Both the position numbers and the translations under genes were made by a program. Shown here in pieces: positions 32,824 to 41,613 of a stretch of DNA of 45,181 nucleotides. The first letter of the stretch is position 1, and each line of letters begins with the position of its first letter. Source of the stretch: JBIIUJ01 sp044340025 (GTDB taxonomy: Bacteria; Pseudomonadota; Alphaproteobacteria; Caulobacterales; Aquidulcibacteraceae); contig JBIIUJ010000005.1 of the NCBI GenBank assembly GCA_044340025.1, positions 1-45,181 of the forward strand, written 5' to 3'. The notes under the pieces were generated by a model. It was not told the DNA's origin. It saw only the letters and a list, made by a program, of their open reading frames with translations, and did not search any database.

Positions 32824-33755
32824 CCCCCCGCCATTTTCTGGATCTGGACGCGCTCTCCGGCGCGGATCTGCGCTGGATTCTCGATGAAGCGAAGCGCCGG
32901 AAAGCGGCGCGGGCGGGCCTGCCCAAGGGCGCTCCTGATGCGGACGCCCCGCTCGCGGGCCATGCGCTCGCCTGCCTGTTTGAGAAGAACTCGACGCGCA
33001 CGCGGGTGAGTTTCGATCTTGCGATCCGCCAGCTCGGCGGCTTTCCCGTGGTGCTGAACGCAGCCGAAACCCAACTCGGCCGGGGCGAGACCGTGGCCGA
33101 TACCGCGCGCGTGCTGTCGCGCTATGTCGACGCCATCATGCTGCGCGCCAACCGCCACGAAGACCTGCTGGAACTTGCCGCGCACGCCAGCGTGCCGGTG
33201 GTGAACGGCCTGACGGACAAGAGCCACCCCTGCCAGATCCTCGCCGATCTTCAGACGTTCGAGGAGCGCGTCGGCCCCGTGAAGGGCGCGCATTTCGCGT
33301 GGGTGGGCGATGGAAACAACGTGGCCGCGAGCTTCATTCACGCCGCCCCGCTCCTTGGCTTCCGCCTGACGCTCGGCTGCCCGGCCGGCTTCAGGCCCGA
33401 TCCTGCGTTGGTGGCGCGCGCAACGGCGCTGGGTGGAAACGTGCAGGTGATGGAGGCGGCCGAGGCCGCTGTCGCCGGGGCCGACGCGGTGATCGCCGAC
33501 ACCTGGGTTTCAATGGGAGACACCAACGCGCGCGAGCGGATGCAGGCGCTGGGCCCCTATCAGGTCGATGCCCGCCTGATGGCGCAGGCCAAGCCATCGG
33601 CGGTGTTCCTGCATTGCCTGCCCGCCCATCGCGAAGAGGAAGTAACCGCCGAGGTCATGGACGGGCCACAGTCGCTGGTCTTCGACGAAGCCGAAAATCG
33701 GCTGCATGTTCAAAAGGCTATTCTGTTGTGGTGTTTCGGCCATGACCGATCCTGA
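32820..33755 (+). CDS. argF: Ornithine carbamoyltransferase
   Basis: ArgF makes citrulline from ornithine and carbamoyl phosphate. The 311-residue product has the carbamoyl phosphate motif STRTRVSFDLAIRQLGG, NGLTDKSHPCQILADL, the ornithine-binding DTWVSMGD, and the catalytic-cysteine motif FLHCLPAHREEEV. All catalytic blocks are intact. It is coupled upstream to argD (ATGA) and downstream to hslO, whose start lies inside the argF 3' end, giving an argD-argF-hslO operon. Confidence 0.96.
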   Translation: MTPRHFLDLDALSGADLRWILDEAKRRKAARAGLPKGAPDADAPLAGHALACLFEKNSTRTRVSFDLAIRQLGGFPVVLNAAETQLGRGETVADTARVLSRYVDAIMLRANRHEDLLELAAHASVPVVNGLTDKSHPCQILADLQTFEERVGPVKGAHFAWVGDGNNVAASFIHAAPLLGFRLTLGCPAGFRPDPALVARATALGGNVQVMEAAEAAVAGADAVIADTWVSMGDTNARERMQALGPYQVDARLMAQAKPSAVFLHCLPAHREEEVTAEVMDGPQSLVFDEAENRLHVQKAILLWCFGHDRS

Positions 33756-34656
33756 CCGGCACGACCACGCCGCGGCCGACGACATCGTCGCGGCGTTCCA
33801 GATCCAGGATCAGCCGGTGCGCGGGCGGATCGTGCGGCTGGGGCCGGCGACGGTGGATGTGATCCTGCGCCGGCACGCCTATCCCGATCCGGTGGCGCGG
33901 CTGCTGGGCGAGGCGCTGACGCTCGTGTCGCTGATCGGGGCGAGCCTGAAGTTCGAAGGCAAGCTGATCCTGCAGGTGCAGGGCGACGGGCCGGTGAGCT
34001 TCCTGGTGGCCGAGTATCGCACCAATGGCTCGCTGCGCGGCTATGCCCATGCCGAGGGCGATGCGGTGGCGCTGGTGGCGCCCGGCGCCGAGGCGCAGGT
34101 GTTTCTGGGCCAGGGCACGCTGGCGCTCACCATCGATCAGGGCGAGCATACCGAGCGATATCAAGGCATTGTGCCGCTCGAAGGCCGCACATTGGCCGAA
34201 TGCGCGGAGCTCTATTTCGCCCAGTCCGAGCAGGTGCCAACCCGGCTGCGCCTGGCGGTGGCGGAGGTGGACGGGCCGACGGGCCGGCCTGAGTGGCGCG
34301 CTGGCGGGGTGCTGCTGCAGCAGGTGGCGGGCGATCAGGCGCGCGGCGATACGGCGGAGGCGTGGCGCACCGCAACCCATCTGTTCGCCACCACCGGGGA
34401 CGATGAGTTGGTGGACCCGGAGCTTTCCGGCGGGGCGCTGCTGTATCGGCTGTTCCACGAACAGGGCGTTCGGCTGGCCGAACCCAAGCCCCTGGAAGTC
34501 GCGTGTTCATGCACCCGCGCCCGGATTGCCGACATTCTCATGCAGTTTGGCGCCGCCGAGACCGCAGATCTGGTCGAGGATGGGGCGATCAACGTGCGCT
34601 GCGAATTCTGCAACATCAGCTTTGCGTTTGATCCGCAGGAGCTGACCGGGCGGTGA
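33742..34656 (+). CDS. hslO: Redox-regulated chaperone Hsp33
   Basis: Hsp33 is a chaperone activated by oxidation of its zinc-binding cysteines, protecting proteins under oxidative stress. The 304-residue product has the N-terminal domain with GASLKFEGKLILQVQGDGPVSFLVAEY and the C-terminal redox switch CSC...CEFC (CxC and CxxC about 60 residues before the end). The ATG at 33742 overlaps argF by 14 bases. This argF-hslO pairing is common in alphaproteobacteria. Confidence 0.94.
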   Translation: MTDPDRHDHAAADDIVAAFQIQDQPVRGRIVRLGPATVDVILRRHAYPDPVARLLGEALTLVSLIGASLKFEGKLILQVQGDGPVSFLVAEYRTNGSLRGYAHAEGDAVALVAPGAEAQVFLGQGTLALTIDQGEHTERYQGIVPLEGRTLAECAELYFAQSEQVPTRLRLAVAEVDGPTGRPEWRAGGVLLQQVAGDQARGDTAEAWRTATHLFATTGDDELVDPELSGGALLYRLFHEQGVRLAEPKPLEVACSCTRARIADILMQFGAAETADLVEDGAINVRCEFCNISFAFDPQELTGR

Positions 34657-34818
34657 GCCTCGCCAAGGCGCAGCCTGCGTGATATCCAGACGCCCATGAG
34701 AAATACGCCCGCCCGCACCCGTACGACTACCGGCTGACGCCGGCGGCGCGAAGCCGGGCGCGCCGCAGCGGCGACGTGCGCCTGCCCGGTTCCTGTCACT
34801 CTCGTCTGACGGTCCGCG

Positions 34819-35148
34819 ATGCGTCCCGGTCCCCTCGCCCGCCTCCTGCTTGGCCTGATCCGCGCCTATCAGCTTGTGCTCAGCCCCTGGCTTGGCCGGG
34901 CGTGCCGGTATCAGCCGACGTGCTCTGTCTATGCCGCGGATGCGATCCGCCGGCATGGCGCCTGGGCTGGCGGCTGGATGGGGGCGGCGCGGCTGTGCCG
35001 TTGCCATCCGTGGGGCGGATCGGGCTATGATCCCGCGCCTGGCGAGAAACCAAACGCGCCCCTCTGGGCGCCTTGGCGGCTGGGGGATTGGGACGCCCGC
35101 GTGCGCCCCGTCCCCGACCCGCCCATCTGTGAACGAGTGCAACCATGA
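34819..35148 (+). CDS. yidD: YidD membrane protein insertion efficiency factor
   Basis: YidD is a small peripheral membrane protein that helps YidC-mediated insertion. The 109-residue product has the family core: LLLGLIRAYQLVLSPWLGRACRYQPTCSVYAADAI with the conserved CRYxPTCS, then RHGAWAGGWMGAARLCRCHPWGGSGYDP. The C-terminal 35 residues are extra. Its stop overlaps the thrS start as ATGA. In many bacteria yidD lies between rnpA and yidC; here it is instead coupled to thrS. Confidence 0.93.
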   Translation: MRPGPLARLLLGLIRAYQLVLSPWLGRACRYQPTCSVYAADAIRRHGAWAGGWMGAARLCRCHPWGGSGYDPAPGEKPNAPLWAPWRLGDWDARVRPVPDPPICERVQP

Positions 35149-37103
35149 TTGACGTTTCTTTCCCCGATGGCGCGGTGCGCCAGTATGAGGCGGGGATCAC
35201 GCCGCTCGCCATCGCCGAGGGCATTTCCAAGGGCCTCGCCAAAAAGGCGGTCGCGGCCAAGGTGGACGGCGCCTGGTGGGACCTCACGCGACCGCTGCCT
35301 GGTTCAGTGCGGCTGGAACTGGTCACGCGCGACAGCGCGGACGGCCTGGAGGTGCTGCGCCACGATGCGGCCCACATCCTCGCCCAGGCCGTGCAGGACC
35401 TGTTCCCCGGCACGCAGGTGACGATCGGCCCGGTCGTTGACGACGGATTTTATTACGATTTCTACCGTGAGGAGAAATTCTCGACCGACGATTTCGCCGC
35501 CATCGAAAAGCGCATGGCCGAAATCGTCGACGCCGACCTGCCCATCCTGCGCAAGGAATGGGACCGCGATGCCGCGATCGCCCACTTCAAGGCGATCGGC
35601 GAAGAGTTCAAGGCCCAGATCATCGACGACATCATCGCCCCGGGCGAGGCGATCACGGTCTATTCCCACGCCGACCAGTGGGCCGATCTTTGCCGGGGGC
35701 CGCACCTGCCCTCCACGGGCCGGCTGGGCAAGGCATTCAAGCTGATGAAGCTTGCCGGCGCCTATTGGCGGGGCGATCCGAAGAACCCGCAGCTGCAGCG
35801 CATCTATGGCACGGCCTGGGCCGACGAGAAGCAGCTCGCCGAACACCTTCACCGGCTGGAGGAGGCCGAAAAGCGCGATCACCGCAAGCTGGGCAAGCTG
35901 ATGGACCTGTTCCACATGCAGGAAGAAGGCCCCGGCAGCGTCTTCTGGCACCCGAAGGGCTGGACGCTGTTCCAGACGCTGATCGGCTACATGCGCCGGC
36001 GCCAGGAGAACGCCGGCTATGTCGAGATCAACACGCCCGACCTGCTCGATTATTCCCTGTGGGAGACGTCCGGCCACGCCGAGAAGTTCGGCGAGAACAT
36101 GTATTCCACCGTCATGCCGGACGAGCGGAAATATGCGCTCAAGCCGATGAACTGCCCCGGCGGGGTGCAGGTCTACAATCACGGCCAGCGCTCCTATCGC
36201 GAGCTGCCGCTGCGCATGGCGGAGTTCGGCAAGGTGCACCGCTACGAGCCGTCCGGCTCGCTGCATGGCATCATGCGGGTGCGCCACTTCACCCAGGACG
36301 ACGCCCACATCTTCTGCACGCCCGACCAGTTGCAACAGGAATGCCTGACGGTCGTGGACCTGATCCTCGACATCTATCGCGACTTCGGGTTCGAGGACGT
36401 GGCGATCAAGTTCTCCGACCGGCCCGAGCAGCGCATCGGCGAGGATAGCGTCTGGGACAAGTCCGAAGCCGCGCTGAAACAGGCGCTGGAGGCCACGGGC
36501 CGGCCCTATGGCTACAATCCCGGCGAAGGCGCGTTCTACGGCCCGAAGCTGGAGTTCGTGCTGCGCGACGCCATCGGGCGCGATTGGCAGTGCGGGACGC
36601 TTCAGGTGGACTTCAACCTGCCCGAGCGCTTCGACGCCACCTTCGTGGGCGAGGATGGGGCCAAGCACCGCCCGGTGATGCTGCACCGCGCGCTGTTTGG
36701 CTCACTCGAGCGCTTCACAGGCATCCTGATCGAGCATTACGCCGGCGCCTTCCCGCTCTGGCTGGCCCCGACGCAGGTTGTGGTGGCGACCATCACCTCG
36801 GATGCGGACGACTATGCCCTGCAGGTCGCCGCCCGGCTGCGCGCGGCCGGCCTGCGGGTGGAGACCGACCTGCGCAACGAGAAGATCAACTACAAGGTGC
36901 GCGAGCACTCCCTGCAGAAGACGCCGGTGATCGCCGTTGTCGGCCGCCGCGAGGCGGAAGAAGGCAAGGTGGCGCTGCGCCGCTTCGGCGGAGAGCATCA
37001 GCAGGTCATGACGCTGGATCAGGCCGTGGCGCTCCTGGGCGTGGAAGCTCTCGCGCCGGATATGAAGGCGGCGCGGGGCGCGGCGCCGGCGCAGGCGGCC
37101 TGA
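35145..37103 (+). CDS. thrS: Threonyl-tRNA synthetase
   Basis: ThrRS charges tRNA-Thr. The 652-residue product has the N-terminal TGS domain (MIDVSFPDGAVRQYEAG), the editing domain with HDAAHILAQAV (HxxxH zinc-like motif), the class II core with KPMNCPGGVQVYNH (catalytic zinc cysteine) and RVRHFTQDDAHIFC (motif 2), and a C-terminal anticodon-binding domain (about residues 545-640). Full length is as expected. The window also contains tRNA-Thr(CGT), but 31 kb away and without evident linkage. Confidence 0.97.
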   Translation: MIDVSFPDGAVRQYEAGITPLAIAEGISKGLAKKAVAAKVDGAWWDLTRPLPGSVRLELVTRDSADGLEVLRHDAAHILAQAVQDLFPGTQVTIGPVVDDGFYYDFYREEKFSTDDFAAIEKRMAEIVDADLPILRKEWDRDAAIAHFKAIGEEFKAQIIDDIIAPGEAITVYSHADQWADLCRGPHLPSTGRLGKAFKLMKLAGAYWRGDPKNPQLQRIYGTAWADEKQLAEHLHRLEEAEKRDHRKLGKLMDLFHMQEEGPGSVFWHPKGWTLFQTLIGYMRRRQENAGYVEINTPDLLDYSLWETSGHAEKFGENMYSTVMPDERKYALKPMNCPGGVQVYNHGQRSYRELPLRMAEFGKVHRYEPSGSLHGIMRVRHFTQDDAHIFCTPDQLQQECLTVVDLILDIYRDFGFEDVAIKFSDRPEQRIGEDSVWDKSEAALKQALEATGRPYGYNPGEGAFYGPKLEFVLRDAIGRDWQCGTLQVDFNLPERFDATFVGEDGAKHRPVMLHRALFGSLERFTGILIEHYAGAFPLWLAPTQVVVATITSDADDYALQVAARLRAAGLRVETDLRNEKINYKVREHSLQKTPVIAVVGRREAEEGKVALRRFGGEHQQVMTLDQAVALLGVEALAPDMKAARGAAPAQAA

Positions 37104-37107
37104 CCCT

Positions 37108-38343
37108 TTGATCGATGATCAACGCTTCAGTGCGCGCGCCGGCGCGGCGGGCGGCTTCTTTCTGGCGCTGGCGCCCCTTGGGGCGGCCGGCGCGCTGGGG
37201 TTGGCCGCCGCAGCCGCAGTCGCGGGCCTTGCGGCCGCGCGGTCGCGGCTGGTGCGCGGGCTGGCGGTGGACCTTCAGCGGACAGGGCCGGCAGGTCTGT
37301 TTGCAGCGCTGTTTCTGGGTTGGGCCGGCGCCTCGCTCGCCTGGTCGCCGGAAGCGGCCTGGCAGACAGGGCTGAAGCTTGTGGTGCTGTGGCCGCTGTT
37401 CGCCTTCGCGGCCTGGGGGGCGGCGAGCCCGCGCGACGCCGATCGCGCGCTGATGCGGCGGGCGATTGTCGCGGGTGTTCTGGGCCTTCTGGCGCTTTTG
37501 GGGGTGGAGGCGCTGTTTCAGGCGTCCTTGATGCATGCCGCCAATCCCGGCGCCGCCGATGCGGGGCCGCTCCTGCGCAATCTGGGCCGGGGAGCAGCCG
37601 TGCTTGTTATTCTGGCGGCGCCGGCCTGCGTCTGCCTCTGGCGTCTGGGCGCTCCGGTTTGGGCGCTTGGCGCAGTGGCGCTGACGACGCTGGGGGTTTC
37701 GGCAGGGTTCGGGCTGGACGCCAACGCCTTGGCGGCGACCCTGGCGCTGGCGGCGGCGCTGCTGGCGCTGCGCGCGCCGGCGCTGGCGGCGGGGGGGACG
37801 CTGGCGCTTTTTGCAATCGCGCTCCTTGCCGCGCCGCTGATCGCCCACGGGATCGACGTGGCCGGCGAAGGACTGAGCTTGCCGCCGTCCTGGGCGATCC
37901 GGACCGACATGTGGTCTTTCGCAACCGACAGGATCGCCGAGCGGCCCTGGTTTGGCTGGGGGCTGGATGCAGCGCGCGCCTTTGACGCCCCGGTGGAGCG
38001 GCTGGAGGGGGTGCAGACCACCACGCTGCAGATCCACCCGCATAGCGCGCCGCTGCAGATCTGGATGGAGACCGGCGCCGTTGGCGCGACGCTGGCGGCG
38101 AGCGCGCTTCTGGGCCTTGCGGCGGCGGCCGCCCGGGCGCTGAAGACCGACCGGCCGGCGGCGGCGGCTTGCGCGGGGGCGACAGCAGCGTTCGCCACGC
38201 TCGCCGGGGTGAGCTATGGGGCCTGGCAGGAGTGGCTCTGGGCGACGGCAGCCGCAGCGGTGGCGGCGGTGGCGGTGGCGCGCCGCTCCCGACTTGAGGC
38301 CGAAGCCGACCGCAAGCTCGCCGCCGACATGGAGGCGCTTTGA
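37108..38343 (+). CDS. O-antigen ligase-like membrane protein
   Basis: This 411-residue protein has about ten hydrophobic segments and the Wzy_C/WaaL-type motif: RTDMWSFATDRIAERPWFGWGLDAARAFD, followed by HPHSAPLQIWMETGAVGA, which contains the conserved His and W-x-E-x-G of O-antigen ligases and polymerases. It probably joins or polymerises surface glycan at the periplasmic face. The TTG at 37108 lies 4 bases after thrS. The glycosyltransferase downstream starts at TTGA overlapping its stop, so the two form a surface-glycan pair. Confidence 0.83.
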   Translation: MIDDQRFSARAGAAGGFFLALAPLGAAGALGLAAAAAVAGLAAARSRLVRGLAVDLQRTGPAGLFAALFLGWAGASLAWSPEAAWQTGLKLVVLWPLFAFAAWGAASPRDADRALMRRAIVAGVLGLLALLGVEALFQASLMHAANPGAADAGPLLRNLGRGAAVLVILAAPACVCLWRLGAPVWALGAVALTTLGVSAGFGLDANALAATLALAAALLALRAPALAAGGTLALFAIALLAAPLIAHGIDVAGEGLSLPPSWAIRTDMWSFATDRIAERPWFGWGLDAARAFDAPVERLEGVQTTTLQIHPHSAPLQIWMETGAVGATLAASALLGLAAAAARALKTDRPAAAACAGATAAFATLAGVSYGAWQEWLWATAAAAVAAVAVARRSRLEAEADRKLAADMEAL

Positions 38344-39218
38344 CCCGCGCGAGCCTCATTGTCGTCAGCTTCCATACCGGGCCCGTCCTGTGGGACTGCC
38401 TCGACGCTGCGCTCGCAGGGCCGGACGTGGCCGAGCTTGTCCTGGTGGACAATGGCAACCCGCCCGAGGTGCAGGCGCAACTGGCTTTGCGAGCGCAGAA
38501 AGAGCCGCGCCTGATCTATGCGCCGCAGGCTGCGAATCTGGGATTCGCCGCCGGCGCCAATCGCGGCGCAGCCCTTTGCCGCGGGGAGGCGCTCTGCTTT
38601 GTCAATCCGGACGCCGTGGTGGCGCCAGGCGCGTTGCGACAGCTTGTCGCAACCCTTGGCGGCCCTGACGACAGCCGGATCGTGGGTGGTCTTGTTCGCG
38701 GGACGGACGGGCGCGAGCAGCGCGGCTGCCGGCGCGAGGAGGTGACCCCGTGGTCTGCGTTCGTGTCGGCAAGCGGGCTTTCGCGGCTGGAGCCGGCCCT
38801 GCCTTTCCTGCGCGACCTGCATCGCATCCACGATCCGATGCCGGTTGCAGCCCAGCCGATGCCAGTGGTGTCGGGCGCCTTCCTCGGCGTGCGTCGAGCG
38901 CTGTTTGAGAGGCTTGGCGGCTTTGACGAAGGCTACTTCCTGCACGTTGAGGATGTGGATCTGTGCCGCCGGGCGCGCGCGATCGGGGCTCTGGTGCTGT
39001 TCGAACCGGGCGCTGAAGCCACCCATCTGGGCGGCTCGAGCGCGGTGTCTTCTGCCTTTGTGCGGCGCGCCAAGGCGGCGGGCTTCAAGCGCTATTTCCA
39101 GAAATTCGCCGCCGGTCCGGCCGACCGCGCGCTTGTCCGCATTGCGGGATTTGCGGTGGACGGAGCGCTCGCCCTGCGCGGGTTGACGCACGCGTCGCGT
39201 GCATCTGGCCAAAGATAA
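38340..39218 (+). CDS. Family 2 glycosyltransferase
   Basis: The 292-residue GT-A glycosyltransferase has an N-terminal Rossmann-like region with SLIVVSFHTGPVLWDCLDAAL and LVLVDNGNPPEV, then NLGFAAGANRGAAL and FVNPDAVVAPGAL, the acidic motif. The later FLHVEDVDLCRRARAIG supplies the catalytic base region typical of rhamnosyltransferase-like members. The sugar is unknown. The TTG at 38340 overlaps the upstream stop as TTGA. Together with the O-antigen ligase-like protein it points to surface polysaccharide work. Confidence 0.9.
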   Translation: MTRASLIVVSFHTGPVLWDCLDAALAGPDVAELVLVDNGNPPEVQAQLALRAQKEPRLIYAPQAANLGFAAGANRGAALCRGEALCFVNPDAVVAPGALRQLVATLGGPDDSRIVGGLVRGTDGREQRGCRREEVTPWSAFVSASGLSRLEPALPFLRDLHRIHDPMPVAAQPMPVVSGAFLGVRRALFERLGGFDEGYFLHVEDVDLCRRARAIGALVLFEPGAEATHLGGSSAVSSAFVRRAKAAGFKRYFQKFAAGPADRALVRIAGFAVDGALALRGLTHASRASGQR

Positions 39219-39314
39219 TTCTCTCCCTACTTTCACGAATATCCGCACCGTGAGAGAGTGTTTCCGTCGAAAGCGCCAGCCCGGCGCCCGAGACGGGACC
39301 TTGAGGAGGTTCCT

Positions 39315-40136
39315 ATGACAGGACCGGCCGCCGAGCCAATTCGCCCCATCCGCGCTCTTCTGCGGGGTCTTGAAGCCCTGCGCTCTCTCAATCGGGGTGA
39401 AGGCCTCACGGTAACCGAAGTCGCCGACAATGCGCGCCTGCCGCGCACAACCGCCTACCGCATTCTCGAAACCCTGCGGACCGGCGGCTACGTCATTCGC
39501 GACGAGATCGACGATCGCTATCGCCCGACCATGGCGGTCAAGGGCCTTGCCGACGGCGTCGAGGATGAAGCCTGGCTGCGCGAACACGCCTGGCCGGTGA
39601 TGCAGGCGCTCTGCAAGAAGCTCCTGTGGCCGATCGGGCTCACGACGCTGAAATCCGGGCAGATGATCCTGCGCGCCGCGACCGACCGGATGAGCCCGCT
39701 GGCCCTCGAGCGCTATGCGCCGGGCGAGCGCTATCAGCTGGCCCGCAGCGCATGCGGCGCGGCCTATCTGTCGGCGCTGTCTCCGGAAGACGCCGAGGAA
39801 ATCCTCGCCGGCGCCGGCGTCTCGGGCTCTATCCGGGATGGCGCGCTGGTCGCAGCCGCCGAAGCCCGTCGGCAAGGCGGCGTCTCGCTCGATCTGTCTG
39901 CGGTCCAGGGCGAATGCACGCTCGCCACCGTGCTCACCGATGGCGAGGGGCGGCCCTATGCGGCGCTGAACCTGCGCTACATCAAATCCGCGATGCCGGC
40001 GCAGCGGGCGCTCGCCGAACTCGCCCCCGCCCTGAAAGCGGCCGCCGCCGAGATCATGACGGCGCGCGACCGCGCAGTCGCAACTGCCGCCGCCAAGCCC
40101 GCAGTCGCCGCGGCACGGGTTGCGGCGCGCAACTAG
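39315..40136 (+). CDS. IclR-family transcriptional regulator
   Basis: This 273-residue regulator has an N-terminal winged HTH (about residues 10-75, with RALLRGLEALRSLNRGEGLTVTEVADNARLPRTTAYRILETLRTGGYV) and a C-terminal IclR effector domain (RSACGAAYLSALSPEDAEEIL and ECTLATVLTDGEG). The ATG at 39315 is preceded by TTGAGGAGG, a very good ribosome site; a reading 19 residues longer is less likely. IclR regulators usually sense small aromatic or acidic metabolites. The nucleoside transporter downstream is separated by a palindromic repeat, so a regulatory link is only possible. Confidence 0.93.
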   Translation: MTGPAAEPIRPIRALLRGLEALRSLNRGEGLTVTEVADNARLPRTTAYRILETLRTGGYVIRDEIDDRYRPTMAVKGLADGVEDEAWLREHAWPVMQALCKKLLWPIGLTTLKSGQMILRAATDRMSPLALERYAPGERYQLARSACGAAYLSALSPEDAEEILAGAGVSGSIRDGALVAAAEARRQGGVSLDLSAVQGECTLATVLTDGEGRPYAALNLRYIKSAMPAQRALAELAPALKAAAAEIMTARDRAVATAAAKPAVAAARVAARN

Positions 40137-40143
40137 AACCGCC

Positions 40144-40238
40144 CGTCATCCCGGCCGAGCGAAGCAAGAGTCGGGACCTCCGGCAGGATAAAGCTCAACG
40201 AGGTCCCGGATCGGGGCTGCGCCCCGTCCGGGATGACG
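40144..40238. repeat. Palindromic intergenic repeat, type C
   Basis: The outer arms CGTCATCCCGG (40144-40154) and CCGGGATGACG (40228-40238) and inner arms GGGACCTC/GAGGTCCC form a long imperfect inverted repeat. It fits the REP-like repeats with CGTCATCCCGG ends that are widespread in alphaproteobacterial genomes. It separates the IclR gene from the nucleoside transporter gene. Confidence 0.75.
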
Positions 40239-40316
40239 ACGCCGCTCTGTTTGCGCGAAAGCCCGCTCTTGCTCTACGCCTTTGGCGAACGATCGGTGAT
40301 CGGGGGGAACGCAGGC

Positions 40317-41603
40317 GTGAGCGACTGGGGCTGGGACAACGGGCGTGCGCTGATCGGCGTTTGCGTCATCATCGCTCTGGCCTGGGGGCTGTCGGAGAAC
40401 CGGCGGGTGTTTCCCTGGCGGCTCGCGTTGGGCGCGCTGGCGGTGCAGATGGGCCTGGTGCTCCTGCTCTTCGGGCTGCCCAATTCGCGCCCGGTGCTCG
40501 CCGCGATCACCGGGGTGGTGGATGGGCTCAATTCCGCCACCAATGCGGGCACGCAATTCGTGTTCTCCTTCCTCGGCGGCGGGGCTCAGCCTTATGTGGC
40601 GAGCGACCCCAACGCGCCCCCGCCCTTCATCTTCGCGTTTCAGGTCCTGCCGCTGATCCTTGTGATCTCGGCGCTCTCGGCGCTGCTCTGGCACTGGAAA
40701 ATCCTCAAGTGGATAACGCGCGGCTTCGGCTTTCTGTTCCAGAAGTCGATGGGGCTGGGCGGCGCCTCCGCGCTGGCCACCGCCGCCAACATCTTCATGG
40801 GCATGGTGGAGAGCCCCATCGTCATCAAGGCGTATCTCGACAAGCTGACCCGCTCGGAATTGTTCCTGATGATGGTGGTGGGTCTGGCGACGGTGGCTGG
40901 CTCCACCATGGTGGCCTACGCCACGATCCTTGCGCCCACGCTGCCCAATGCGGGCGGGCATGTTCTGGTGGCGAGCATCATTTCCGCGCCGGCCGCGATC
41001 CTGCTCGCGCGCATCATGCTGCCCGAGACGCCGGGCCAGGGCGGGGAGTTTGCGGACTATACCTCCAGCCTGAAATATGAAGGCGCGATGGACGCCATCA
41101 CCCGCGGCGTCTCCGACGGGTTGATGGTCTGTGTGAACATCGCCGCGACCCTGCTGGTGTTTGTAGCGTTTGTTGCGATCGTGAACGGGATGCTGGGCCT
41201 GTTCCCGGATGTGGCGGGCGCGCCGCTGACGCTGGAGCGGGTGTTTGGCTGGCTGTTTGCGCCGCTGGCCTACATGATCGGCATCAGCGCGGAAGAAAGC
41301 CAGAAGGCTGGCTATTTCCTCGGCGTGAAGCTGTTCCTCACCGAATTCGTGGCCTTCATCCAGCTGGGCGCGGCGCCCGTGGAAGAAGTGAGCGAGCGCA
41401 CCCGGATGATCCTGACCTATGCGCTGTGCGGCTTTGCAAACGTCGGCTCGGTGGGGATCATGGTCTCGGGCATGACCACCCTGATGCCGGAGCGTCGCAC
41501 CGAAATCCTCAACCTCGCCTGGAAGTCGCTGCTGCCGGGCATTCTCGCCACCGCCATGACGGGCGCGCTCGTCGCGGCCCTGCCGGCGGCGGTCTTTCAG
41601 TGA
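40317..41603 (+). CDS. Concentrative nucleoside transporter (NupC-type)
   Basis: This 428-residue membrane protein has about ten helices and the CNT signatures: LGGASALATAANIFMGMVESPIVIKAYLDKLTRSELF, MVVGLATVAGSTMVAYA, and ALCGFANVGSVGIMVSGMTTLMPERR at the C-terminus. It should import nucleosides with a proton or sodium gradient. I chose the GTG at 40317, preceded by GGGGGGAACG. The ATG at 40233 lies inside the upstream palindromic repeat and would add 28 atypical residues. The GST gene follows after 10 bases. Confidence 0.92.
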   Translation: MSDWGWDNGRALIGVCVIIALAWGLSENRRVFPWRLALGALAVQMGLVLLLFGLPNSRPVLAAITGVVDGLNSATNAGTQFVFSFLGGGAQPYVASDPNAPPPFIFAFQVLPLILVISALSALLWHWKILKWITRGFGFLFQKSMGLGGASALATAANIFMGMVESPIVIKAYLDKLTRSELFLMMVVGLATVAGSTMVAYATILAPTLPNAGGHVLVASIISAPAAILLARIMLPETPGQGGEFADYTSSLKYEGAMDAITRGVSDGLMVCVNIAATLLVFVAFVAIVNGMLGLFPDVAGAPLTLERVFGWLFAPLAYMIGISAEESQKAGYFLGVKLFLTEFVAFIQLGAAPVEEVSERTRMILTYALCGFANVGSVGIMVSGMTTLMPERRTEILNLAWKSLLPGILATAMTGALVAALPAAVFQ

Positions 41604-41613
41604 GGCAGACGCC

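Noticed and set aside
35304..36686. 460-codon minus-strand open frame opposite thrS
   Set aside because: It is an antisense shadow of a complete threonyl-tRNA synthetase.
39230..39280. Inverted TCACG/CGTGA and CTCTC/GAGAG segments before the IclR gene as its operator
   Set aside because: The arms are short and asymmetric, and chance occurrence cannot be excluded.
38214..39875. 553-codon minus-strand open frame
   Set aside because: It spans the glycosyltransferase and IclR genes in antisense, has no recognisable motif, and both sense genes are convincing.
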